Assembly (NCBI GenBank): GCA_031257415.1
Contig: JAIROR010000001.1
Span: forward strand, 1-6,857
Source: Holosporales bacterium
GTDB taxonomy: Bacteria > Pseudomonadota > Alphaproteobacteria > RUG11792
DNA: 6,857 bases
Direction of reading: 5' to 3'
Shown here: positions 1 through 6,857 of the stretch, piece after piece
How positions within the stretch are numbered: the first letter of the stretch is position 1
How the letters are laid out: each line of letters opens with the position of its first letter
Position numbers and translations under genes: made by a program
The notes under the pieces: model-generated
Seen by the model: the letters and a program-made list of their open reading frames with translations, nothing else
Told to the model about the DNA's origin: nothing
Databases searched by the model: none

Positions 1-289
1 GCACTTTGATTGGCATTCGATTGGCATTCGGTTGCACTTCGATTGGCATTCGGTTGCACTTCGGTTGTCATTCGATTGGCATTTGGTTGCACTTTTTTTT
101 CATTCCTGTCGTTTTTGGGCTGCAGTTTTTGAGCATTTTCTGGTCATTTTTTGATCACTTCTTGCTTATCTTTTGAGCATTTTCTGGTCATTTTTCGTTC
201 ACTTCTTGTTTATCTTTTGAGCATTCTTTGATCATTTCTTGCTTATCTTTTGAGCATTTTCTGGTCACTTTTTGATCACTTCTTTGATC
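1..289. repeat. Degenerate minisatellite with 11-bp unit, cut by window edge
   Basis: The whole stretch is built of contiguous 11-bp units without spacers. Positions 10-97 are eight units of the forms TTGGCATTCGA, TTGGCATTCGG and TTGCACTTCGG. From 131 onward units start every 11 bp (131, 142, 153 and so on to 274) with forms such as GAGCATTTTCT, GGTCATTTTTT, GATCACTTCTT and GCTTATCTTTT. These form a higher-order pattern: GAGCAT recurs at 131, 175, 219 and 252, steps of 44, 44 and 33 bp. A two-base phase slip lies near 122-130. Loose consensus on the plus strand is G-N-(T/C)-C-A-(T/C)-T-T-N-T-T. On the minus strand the units between about 131 and 285 repeatedly contain TGA, so long translation is blocked. 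The array runs off the left edge, so its full length is unknown. Confidence 0.85.
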
Positions 290-311
290 GATCTTGCAAG
301 ATCTTTCTTGC

Positions 312-388
312 AGTTTCGCAAGCATACACCAACACCCTCCTGATTAACCCAGCGAACTTTCCAGGAAAAAAGAGTCCGCAGGAACAGG
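312..388. repeat. Dispersed ~77-bp intergenic repeat, left copy
   Basis: This segment matches 6781-6857 in the same orientation without gaps, with 10 differences in 77 positions by hand count; 323-342 is identical to 6792-6811. Eight of the ten differences are transitions. Differences fall in all three codon phases (4, 4 and 2), so there is no sign of selection on a protein in any frame. Both copies keep a potential stem TCCTG/CAGGA around a roughly 19-nt loop. A weaker AAGATCTTT similarity extends left of the aligned core. It is probably a non-coding dispersed element. I do not recognise the family, and the right boundary is undefined because the other copy is cut by the window edge. Confidence 0.8.
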
Positions 389-762
389 TGTTAATAATCT
401 GGTAGCACATTTTTTTATTTTCATACAAGAAATATTTTTGTCCCATCATGGCCAAAGTCTATAGAACCAAAACACTTTTGGGGGCGGCTCAAGGTGCCTG
501 CCTCCCTGGCAAAAATCAATACAATATAGAGACCGTTGAATAATGCTCTACATCGAGCATTCCGCAGAGCATCTATTCTGCCAAATAGTCCCTTTTACTG
601 CGACTCAAACAGTTTACGCAAAACATCCACTATCCAAAGATCGGTAAACATACCTATAGTCGATTCCATTCAACAGCCTCGTATATCAACTTCTAACAGA
701 GCTCAACGCATGTTCGATCTGTCAGAAGCCAATAAAGATTCAATATCTATTCTACATCTATT
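389..762. other. Intergenic region with no supportable gene
   Basis: No reading frame here has convincing gene features. A plus-strand frame at 536-814 lacks a Shine-Dalgarno sequence, runs antisense into the 3' end of the lipoprotein gene, and has an uninformative product. On the minus strand one frame from an ATG at 669 to a TGA at 421-423 is open except for a single TAA at 595-597 (24 codons, stop, 57 codons). It could be a decayed gene, but I cannot identify it. No tRNA was recognised. The only structures seen are an inverted repeat at 690-728, a small one at 543-560 (ATGCTC/GAGCAT), and the 11-bp duplication at 745-766. Confidence 0.6.
690..728. repeat. Inverted repeat, 10-bp arms, 19-nt loop
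   Basis: CTTCTAACAG (690-699) faces CTGTCAGAAG (719-728); the arms pair over ten positions with one G-T wobble when read as minus-strand RNA. It lies about 35 bp past the stop codon of the minus-strand lipoprotein gene. No T tract follows on either strand, so it is not a standard intrinsic terminator. It could be a 3' stem-loop stabilising the mRNA or a protein-binding site. Confidence 0.5.
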
Positions 763-766
763 CTAC
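745..766. repeat. Perfect 11-bp tandem duplication at a gene's 3' end
   Basis: ATCTATTCTAC occurs twice in direct succession (745-755, 756-766). The second copy contains the stop codon (763-765, minus strand) of the lipoprotein gene. The same 11-mer occurs once more at 3428-3438, just upstream of the helicase gene, and a one-base variant is at 570-580. The unit length matches the arrays at 1-289 and 3566-3609. Confidence 0.75.
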
Positions 767-1329
767 TTGTTCTTGTTCAGGCTCCGGTCTCTAAGATCAC
801 TAGCCTTCTTGTAAATGTCAGTAACTGCATCAGTTAAATCGTTTGCATACCAATGAGACAACAAGAGATTATCCTCCACCCTACCGTTATTATTGTTGAT
901 ACAGCCCACAATATGATAAGCAGCCCCTCTGAAATCCTTTCCCCATTTGTTCAAAGTGTCTGCACAAAACTCGCAGAGCTCAGAATAGTATTCTTCTGAA
1001 ATTTTAAAACAGTCCAAAAATGGCTTCATGGGAAAAACTTCGGTGTCAACTTTTAGAGCGGGGGCCTTGCTATCGTTATTGAATTCCACATCATTCCTTG
1101 TTTGCATAGCGGTGACCAAAATAGATACAAAAGCCCCATCATTGCCCGCCCTGACCACAGGGCTACAGCACTGAACCAATCCTTCCCGCCTCATATTATC
1201 AACTTCAATTATGTCCTCCTTTTTATCGACACGAAAAAATATCACACTACCGAAAGAACCTCCACTACCGAAAGAAGCTCCGCTTCCGCAAGCTAGCAAT
1301 CCCATCGCCACTAATACAACCTTTTTCAT
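763..1329 (-). CDS. Putative cysteine-rich lipoprotein of unknown function
   Basis: I do not recognise the family. The 188-residue product starts with a lysine pair, a short hydrophobic stretch and LLAC, a lipobox-like site with Cys14 as the candidate lipidated residue, so export and membrane anchoring are likely. The signal is short for a lipoprotein, so ordinary Sec export is an alternative. After Cys14 comes a glycine/serine linker of two GSGxSF repeats (about residues 15-28), then a soluble domain with six cysteines (54, 55, 107, 119, 122, 143), enough for three disulfides. The C-terminus is charged. The ATG at 1329 is chosen because GAGGA lies four bases upstream; an in-frame GTG at 1353 would put eight extra residues before the signal. 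It lies 128 bp downstream of the helicase gene on the same strand, so co-transcription is possible but unproven. Confidence 0.65.
   Translation of the reverse strand: MKKVVLVAMGLLACGSGASFGSGGSFGSVIFFRVDKKEDIIEVDNMRREGLVQCCSPVVRAGNDGAFVSILVTAMQTRNDVEFNNDSKAPALKVDTEVFPMKPFLDCFKISEEYYSELCEFCADTLNKWGKDFRGAAYHIVGCINNNNGRVEDNLLLSHWYANDLTDAVTDIYKKASDLRDRSLNKNK
1245..1280. repeat. 18-bp tandem duplication encoding a Gly/Ser linker
   Basis: CACTACCGAAAGAA occurs at 1245-1258 and again at 1263-1276; the full 18-bp units differ at one base, and a more divergent third unit follows to about 1298. On the minus strand it encodes GSGxSF hexapeptides directly after the lipobox of the putative lipoprotein. 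The unit length preserves the frame, so copy-number change would only lengthen or shorten the linker between the membrane anchor and the folded domain. Confidence 0.75.
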
Positions 1330-1457
1330 TTTGTCCTCACAAAAAAACAACACTCGTTGGCTATTTTAACATAAGACACCCAATTTCAACATCATTTTTT
1401 GTATATTAATATTCTTTGCGCCGAAGGAAGCGTGTTTAATGTTTTGGCAGGCTCTAT

Positions 1458-3386
1458 TCATAGGATCTTGGTGCTAGCTGCCGGCAAATCCTTGACAAAT
1501 CTCGAGGGGGTAACGACCTGCCAAGCCATATCGAATCTATTGCCAAATGCACTGCCGCGCGAATTACACAGCGTTATATACGCTTCTTTTTTGGCCCTCG
1601 TTATGGCGACATAGCAAAGGCGACGCTCTTCCTCGACTCCGACATCCCCCTTTTCGGCAATCGCCTTTTGGTGGGGAAGAATGTTTTCCTCAAAACCGGG
1701 AATGAATACAGTCGCATACTCGAGGCCCTTTGCGGCGTGAATCGTGCTTATTGTGACTTTCTCGCCGATTGTTTGTTCAGTATTGTCCAAAACCAGACTG
1801 ACGTAATCCAGAAAATCTACTATGTCATCGAACTCTTTCAGCGAATTGACAAGCTCCTTTAAAGTCTCAATACGAGCTTCATCTTCAATAGTGTTTTTAT
1901 TTCTCAGCATTTCAACATATCCAGTGTCTTCTATGATATTCTTGACAAGTTCGTGCGGTTCAATGTTATGTGCTATTTTCTTCCACTTTTCTATCATTTC
2001 GAAAAAACCACTGCATTTTGCTTTGCATACTATCGCGGCCGCCTCCGGGAGAGCAATATTTTGTTCCTTGGCAACTCCGAAACATTTATTGATCGACGTC
2101 GGGCCAATTCCTCTCTTGGGAACATTAATAACTCTTTCAAATGCCACTCCATCATTTATATTCATGATAAGCCTCAGGAAAGCAATAATATCCTTAACTT
2201 CTTTTCGTTCGTAGAAGCGCAGCCCACCAATTATCCGATACGGAACTCCAAGGGCCAGAAACCTATCCTCAAAAGCCCTTGTTTGGAACGTCGCCCTAAC
2301 GAGGATCGCCATATCATTGAAACTGAGCCCGTTTTTATGTTTATTTTCTATTAAATTAGATACAAAGATCGATTCCTCGTATGGATTGAGGAGAGATTTA
2401 ACAATAACTGGGGGGCCGCTGTCAGACTCAGTCCACAAGCTTTTTTGCATGCGACTGACATTATTTGCTATAAGCCCGTTGGCCGTTCGAAGAATATTTC
2501 CTGTTGATCTATAGTTTTGCTCAAGCCTGATTATTTTGCCTCCACTAAAATCGTTTTCAAACTTGAGAATATTCTCGATATCAGCACCGCGCCAACTATA
2601 GATTGATTGGTCGTCATCTCCAACGCAGCATATGTTTTTGCTCTGAAATGATAACATGCGAAGCCACATATATTGCGTGGAATTAGTATCTTGGTATTCA
2701 TCAACCATTATATATTTGAATCTTTCCTGGTAGAAACGCAGGATCTCTTTATTTGTTTTGAAAATCTCAAGGCAATAATACATAATATCTTCAAAATCTA
2801 TTGTATCCATTGATAGTAGAACGGACTGGTATAGATCGTAAACCCTTGCCGCAATCTCCTCGCTGGTATACTTCTTGGCGACCTGTATCGCCACGTCGGG
2901 AGGAAATAGGAGGCCCTTCCATTTGTTTATATAGTAAGCCATATTATTGGGAGTGTATTGTTTGTCATCTATCCCCGCTTCCTTCAGTATTTTCTTGATG
3001 ATTCTTCTTTGGTCGTCCCCATCAACTATCGAAAACTGCTTGCTTCTTTGAAACTTTTCATGGTATGGCCTGATAATACGAAGGGCGATCGAATGAAAAG
3101 TGCCAATCCACAATCCGTCCCCTCCATACCTGTGCGAGGTCGGAGATCCATATCGATCCCCAAGAATTGAAGAAATCCTGCTTTTCATCTCGTTGGCCGC
3201 CTTATTTGTAAAGGTTACCGCAAGAATCCTGCTGATATCGCTCAATCCCTGATCGACAATATAAGCAATCCTCGTAGTCAATACTCTCGTTTTGCCAGTC
3301 CCTGCCCCTGCGAGCACAAGCACGGGCCCCTCGGTCTCGTGCACCGCCTCCAACTGTTTCTCATTTAGTACAGACAAATCAATCAC
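1458..3386 (-). CDS. uvrD: ATP-dependent DNA helicase, UvrD/PcrA/Rep family
   Basis: A superfamily 1A 3'-5' helicase that unwinds DNA in repair and replication restart. All signature motifs are visible, numbered from the chosen start: Walker A AGAGTGKT (26-33), TFTNKAANEM (Ia), GTFHS (Ib), DEYQDTN (II, 229-235), GDDDQSIYSWRG (III, 256-267), QNYRST (IV, about 290), TIHAAKGLE (V, about 548) and VAITRAKK (VI, about 593). At 642 residues it is shorter than E. coli UvrD or PcrA (about 720) and closer to Rep: it stops soon after PSRF and lacks the usual C-terminal tail. UvrD versus Rep cannot be settled here. The GTG at 3386 is chosen because GGAG lies five bases upstream and the family motif follows within 20 residues. 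The ATG at 3419 adds 11 basic residues, has no Shine-Dalgarno and lies only about 13 bp from the candidate -10. Confidence 0.93.
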   Translation of the reverse strand: MIDLSVLNEKQLEAVHETEGPVLVLAGAGTGKTRVLTTRIAYIVDQGLSDISRILAVTFTNKAANEMKSRISSILGDRYGSPTSHRYGGDGLWIGTFHSIALRIIRPYHEKFQRSKQFSIVDGDDQRRIIKKILKEAGIDDKQYTPNNMAYYINKWKGLLFPPDVAIQVAKKYTSEEIAARVYDLYQSVLLSMDTIDFEDIMYYCLEIFKTNKEILRFYQERFKYIMVDEYQDTNSTQYMWLRMLSFQSKNICCVGDDDQSIYSWRGADIENILKFENDFSGGKIIRLEQNYRSTGNILRTANGLIANNVSRMQKSLWTESDSGPPVIVKSLLNPYEESIFVSNLIENKHKNGLSFNDMAILVRATFQTRAFEDRFLALGVPYRIIGGLRFYERKEVKDIIAFLRLIMNINDGVAFERVINVPKRGIGPTSINKCFGVAKEQNIALPEAAAIVCKAKCSGFFEMIEKWKKIAHNIEPHELVKNIIEDTGYVEMLRNKNTIEDEARIETLKELVNSLKEFDDIVDFLDYVSLVLDNTEQTIGEKVTISTIHAAKGLEYATVFIPGFEENILPHQKAIAEKGDVGVEEERRLCYVAITRAKKEAYITLCNSRGSAFGNRFDMAWQVVTPSRFVKDLPAASTKIL

Positions 3387-3431
3387 GACCGCTCCATGCC
3401 TCTTTAATCTCCTGACCATACTAACGCATCT

Positions 3432-3461
3432 ATTCTACACACATTCATTACCAATAATCAA
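3432..3461 (-). promoter_or_regulatory. Candidate sigma70-like promoter for the helicase gene
   Basis: On the minus strand TTGATT (3456-3461) and TAGAAT (3432-3437) are separated by 18 bp. Transcription would begin near 3425, giving a leader of about 40 bases to the GTG start at 3386. This is a motif match only, and read-through from the MORN gene is equally possible since no terminator is seen between them. Confidence 0.4.
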
Positions 3462-3565
3462 GTGTATAATTCGCAGCTGGTTTGAAGGCACATTTAGAAT
3501 ATTGGCTTAAAAACACGGGTTACCGTCCTTAAGGCGCACGAAGACATTTCCATCGGCATACTTAT

Positions 3566-3609
3566 GTTTGCCAGATGTTTGCCAGGTGTTTGCCAGGTGT
3601 TTGCCAGGC
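3566..3609. repeat. Four 11-bp tandem units inside the MORN gene
   Basis: GTTTGCCAGAT, GTTTGCCAGGT, GTTTGCCAGGT and GTTTGCCAGGC follow each other without spacers. Read on the minus strand, the three extra units (33 bp) add the 11 residues LANTWQTSGKH between HAPGKH and KYADG. Removing them gives GGKQHAPGKHKYADG, a normal MORN spacing. The expansion therefore interrupts a MORN repeat but stays in frame; any change by one or two units would shift the frame just before the C-terminus. Confidence 0.85.
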
Positions 3610-3736
3610 GCATGCTGTTTGCCACCCACGAACATACCTGTGTATACATCTCCATTCCTATATTTAACTTTGTACTTGCCATGCAGAGGTATATTAGTAT
3701 ACTTTTTACAGACTCTGCCATTAACTACATAACCAG

Positions 3737-3796
3737 CTTCGCCTTCTGTATGGTCTACATAAACATCTTCGCCTTCTGTATATTCTACGCAAGCTA
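3737..3796. repeat. Imperfect 30-bp tandem duplication inside the MORN gene
   Basis: Units 3737-3766 and 3767-3796 share their first 15 bases exactly and about 23 of 30 overall by hand count. They encode the acidic decapeptide repeat with TEGED and TEGEA in the linker between the two MORN-containing halves. The unit length preserves frame. Confidence 0.65.
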
Positions 3797-4135
3797 CTCC
3801 ATCTTCTGGGGGCTCATATACGCGCCCACCTTCTTCGCTAATAAAACCAGCAACGTATGTATCCTCGTTGCGATACCCGAGCATTCCCAAGCTACTCCGA
3901 TTGCCAACAAGTTCACCTTCGCGCATCGCACCAGGCGCATTCAACTTTTCTTGGGGAATAGCTATTTCCTCAATGCAAACACCATCTTCCCATTGACCGT
4001 CACACAATGGCTTCCCATCAGACATGAGCACGCCTCTCCCCTGTGGCGCGCCATTGGCAAACCAGCCTTTGAAAATATATCCATCACCGCAGAGAGCTAT
4101 ACAGTATCCGTCTAGAGGCTTTCCGCTACCCTTGT

Positions 4136-4162
4136 CGCACATCCGCACATCCGCACATCCGC
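4136..4162. repeat. Octanucleotide tract, three perfect copies plus a partial unit
   Basis: CGCACATC occurs three times in succession (4136-4143, 4144-4151, 4152-4159) followed by CGC. It lies within the MORN gene, after about 52 codons. Each copy gained or lost shifts the frame by two bases. The frame joining the signal peptide to the MORN body is open with one, four or seven copies and closed with two or three. The three copies seen here put it out of frame, with a TAG reached within about ten codons. Confidence 0.9.
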
Positions 4163-4363
4163 CCATTAACCCACTCAACATTTTTGCCCCTTGTGTAGTC
4201 ATCTTTCGATGCTCTATGCTCCCTTCGAGACTCACTTTCCTCCGAGGCATTGCTCGCCGCGCCTCCAAAGACCAACGTCGCAACAAGACACGCTAACTTC
4301 AATTTTGCACTCATCACTACTCTCCTTCAACAACACTCCATAATATAATGCTACCATAATTGA

Positions 4364-4391
4364 AGTATATTGCAACGCGAAATAACCGCAA
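4364..4391 (-). promoter_or_regulatory. Candidate promoter for the MORN gene
   Basis: On the minus strand TTGCGG (4386-4391) and TATACT (4364-4369) are 16 bp apart, placing the start of transcription about 45 bases before the ATG at 4314. A second -10-like element (TATATT, near 4341-4350) lies closer to the gene, so the exact promoter is uncertain. Confidence 0.4.
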
Positions 4392-4514
4392 GAGAAGCTG
4401 AAACAAATCATCGCTCCTCCTCAAGAATTAACTATTTGTTTTTCTGCGTTTCCCTTTTTTGTTCTGGAATTACCTAGCATCTAGATATATCCCGCCGTGG
4501 GGTTGGAGACACAT
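4392..4514. other. Divergent intergenic spacer without recognised features
   Basis: Middle of the 380-bp region between the divergent MORN and groES genes. The only structure seen is an AT-rich inverted repeat, AAACAAAT (4401-4408) and ATTTGTTT (4434-4441), followed by a T-rich stretch; it has too little GC to be a convincing terminator. No small reading frame or RNA gene was recognised. Confidence 0.5.
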
Positions 4515-4579
4515 GAGACATAAACATGAGACGTAAAGTTGGAACGCAAAATCAGGACGCGAAGTTGGGACATAAAATT
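4515..4579. repeat. Five degenerate 13-bp tandem units upstream of the groESL promoter
   Basis: GAGACATAAACAT, GAGACGTAAAGTT, GGAACGCAAAATC, AGGACGCGAAGTT and GGGACATAAAATT follow each other exactly every 13 bp, consensus roughly GRGACRYAAARTT. A partial unit precedes them at about 4505-4514. The array ends six bases before the -35 of the groESL promoter. It may be a diverged minisatellite or a set of sites for a regulator; the sequence alone cannot tell. Confidence 0.7.
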
Positions 4580-4585
4580 TTCTAT

Positions 4586-4614
4586 TTGACGGCAAGATTT
4601 TTCTGGTGTAAATT
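4586..4614 (+). promoter_or_regulatory. Sigma70-like promoter of groES-groEL
   Basis: TTGACG (4586-4591) and TAAATT (4609-4614) are separated by 17 bp. The -10 overlaps the start of the CIRCE element, the expected arrangement for a housekeeping promoter blocked by HrcA. The leader to the groES ATG would be about 75 bases. Confidence 0.75.
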
Positions 4615-4639
4615 AGCACTCAAGTGGGTCGATTGCTAA
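4613..4639 (+). promoter_or_regulatory. CIRCE operator (HrcA binding site)
   Basis: TTAGCACTC, nine bases, GATTGCTAA. The established CIRCE consensus is TTAGCACTC-N9-GAGTGCTAA, so the left arm is perfect and the right arm has one mismatch (T for G in the third base). HrcA bound here would block RNA polymerase at the overlapping -10 and be released on heat or misfolding stress. The hrcA gene itself is not in this window. Confidence 0.93.
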
Positions 4640-4694
4640 CATTGCCCCTTGTGGGAAGTGTGGCAGTCCTTTTTGAAGTGTGAAGGAGACGAAT

Positions 4695-6631
<1,937 letters not shown>

Positions 6632-6651
6632 AATAGCAGTATTCAACGAAC

Positions 6652-6684
6652 GCAAGGCGTGTATAAAGCACGCCTTGTCTTTTT
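6652..6684 (+). terminator. Intrinsic terminator of groES-groEL
   Basis: AAGGCGTG (6654-6661), a seven-base loop, then CACGCCTT (6669-6676) form a perfect 8-bp stem, extended by a C-G pair and a G-T wobble, and followed by GTCTTTTT. It begins 20 bp after the groEL stop codon, as expected for the end of this operon. Confidence 0.92.
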
Positions 6685-6780
6685 ATAACTTCTTTTCGAA
6701 ATCATCAAAGTCGAATATTTGGAATAAAATCAACTGGAAATGCCACCTTCTGGATCGATTTCATAAGATCTTTTTTCAGT

Positions 6781-6857
6781 AGTTTCGCGGACATACACCA
6801 ACACCCTCCTGGTTAACCCAGCAAGCTTTCCAGGATAGCAGAGCCCGCAGGAACAGG
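6781..6857. repeat. Dispersed ~77-bp intergenic repeat, right copy, cut by window edge
   Basis: Same element as 312-388, same orientation, 67 of 77 positions identical by hand count. The stem is one pair longer here: TCCTGG and CCAGGA flank a 17-nt loop. It lies about 100 bp past the groEL terminator, again in non-coding DNA. The match with the left copy is still intact at the last base of the window, so the element may continue further. Confidence 0.8.

Larger units (their letters stand above)
3507..4314 (-). pseudogene. Exported MORN-repeat protein, out of frame (possible phase-variable gene)
   Basis: The ATG at 4314, seven bases after AAGGAG, opens a frame with a typical Sec signal peptide (lysines, then a hydrophobic run to about Ala23, possible cut SNA|S). 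This frame stops at 4126-4128 after 62 codons. The rest of the protein is in another frame, open to the stop at 3507. The frames meet in a run of three 8-bp units at 4136-4162; one or four units would join them into a single exported protein. The body holds MORN-like repeats: GYIFKGWF...GRGVLMSDG and NGDVYTGMFVGGK...KYADG. Both halves begin with a matching segment, VNGRMCDK and VNGRVCKK, each followed by PL(D/H)G. MORN repeats often bind membranes or proteins; the target here is unknown. A 10-residue repeat (TEGED/TEGEA) lies between the halves. It is either a reversible off state, a decaying gene, or an assembly error in the repeat. Confidence 0.8.

Noticed and set aside
1..92. Minus-strand gene encoding an 11-residue repeat protein running off the left edge
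   Set aside because: Any 11-bp repeat reads as an 11-residue period when open; two frames are open, and units just upstream bring stops. No proper start with ribosome site.
1..290. CRISPR array
   Set aside because: Units are contiguous and degenerate, with no unique spacers between them and no cas genes in the window.
276..410. Minus-strand 44-codon frame covering the left dispersed repeat, also open in the right copy
   Set aside because: No Shine-Dalgarno, and the differences between the two repeat copies are spread over all codon positions, so there is no coding signature. Another frame is open as well.
536..814. Plus-strand 92-codon reading frame
   Set aside because: No Shine-Dalgarno, low-complexity end, and it runs antisense into the 3' part of the better supported lipoprotein gene.
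1363..1389. Promoter for the lipoprotein gene (TTGAAA and TAAAAT on the minus strand)
   Set aside because: The spacer is only 15 bp and the match is weak in AT-rich DNA; not strong enough to list.
4126..4286. Two separate overlapping genes instead of one frameshifted MORN gene
   Set aside because: The upstream frame is a bare signal peptide and the downstream frame lacks one. The junction lies in an octamer run, and an internal duplicate of the protein segment shows the joined sequence to be the natural one.
4401..4441. Terminator on the plus strand in the divergent spacer
   Set aside because: The stem is almost entirely A-T, the loop is about 25 bases, and no plus-strand gene precedes it.

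Overview
The window looks like a piece of an alphaproteobacterial chromosome of moderate GC. The evidence is an alphaproteobacterial-type GroEL with a groES-groEL operon under a CIRCE operator, plus a short UvrD/PcrA-type helicase. The unusual load of short tandem repeats, a dispersed intergenic repeat and a frameshifted exported MORN protein would suit a host-associated or intracellular lineage such as the Rickettsiales/Holosporales type. That placement is inference and no species is claimed.

Layout, left to right. Positions 1-289 hold a degenerate minisatellite with an 11-bp unit, without convincing coding sense. Positions 312-388 hold one copy of a dispersed ~77-bp repeat, whose second copy (6781-6857) runs into the right edge. 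Positions 389-762 contain no gene I can support, only an inverted repeat (690-728) and a perfect 11-bp duplication (745-766). Three genes then lie on the minus strand: a small cysteine-rich putative lipoprotein (763-1329), a UvrD/PcrA/Rep superfamily 1 helicase (1458-3386), and an exported MORN-repeat protein (3507-4314) that is out of frame as written. The intergenic region 4315-4694 separates these from the divergent plus-strand groES-groEL operon (4695-6631), which ends at a clear intrinsic terminator (6652-6684).

The best-understood unit is groESL. A sigma70-like promoter (TTGACG-N17-TAAATT) is overlapped at its -10 by a CIRCE inverted repeat with one mismatch, so HrcA-type heat-shock repression is expected. 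Both genes have good Shine-Dalgarno sequences and are separated by 14 bp.

The most interesting locus is the MORN gene. Its signal peptide and its MORN body are in different frames, separated by three perfect copies of an 8-bp unit. One or four copies would restore a continuous protein. An internal duplicate of the same protein segment has no octamer expansion and indicates that one copy is the original state. The gene carries a second expansion of four 11-bp units near its 3' end, which adds exactly 11 residues and stays in frame. This makes it a candidate slippage-driven on/off locus for a secreted protein. The 11-bp unit recurs at two other places in the window (1-289 and 745-766), and a 13-bp tandem array abuts the groESL promoter.
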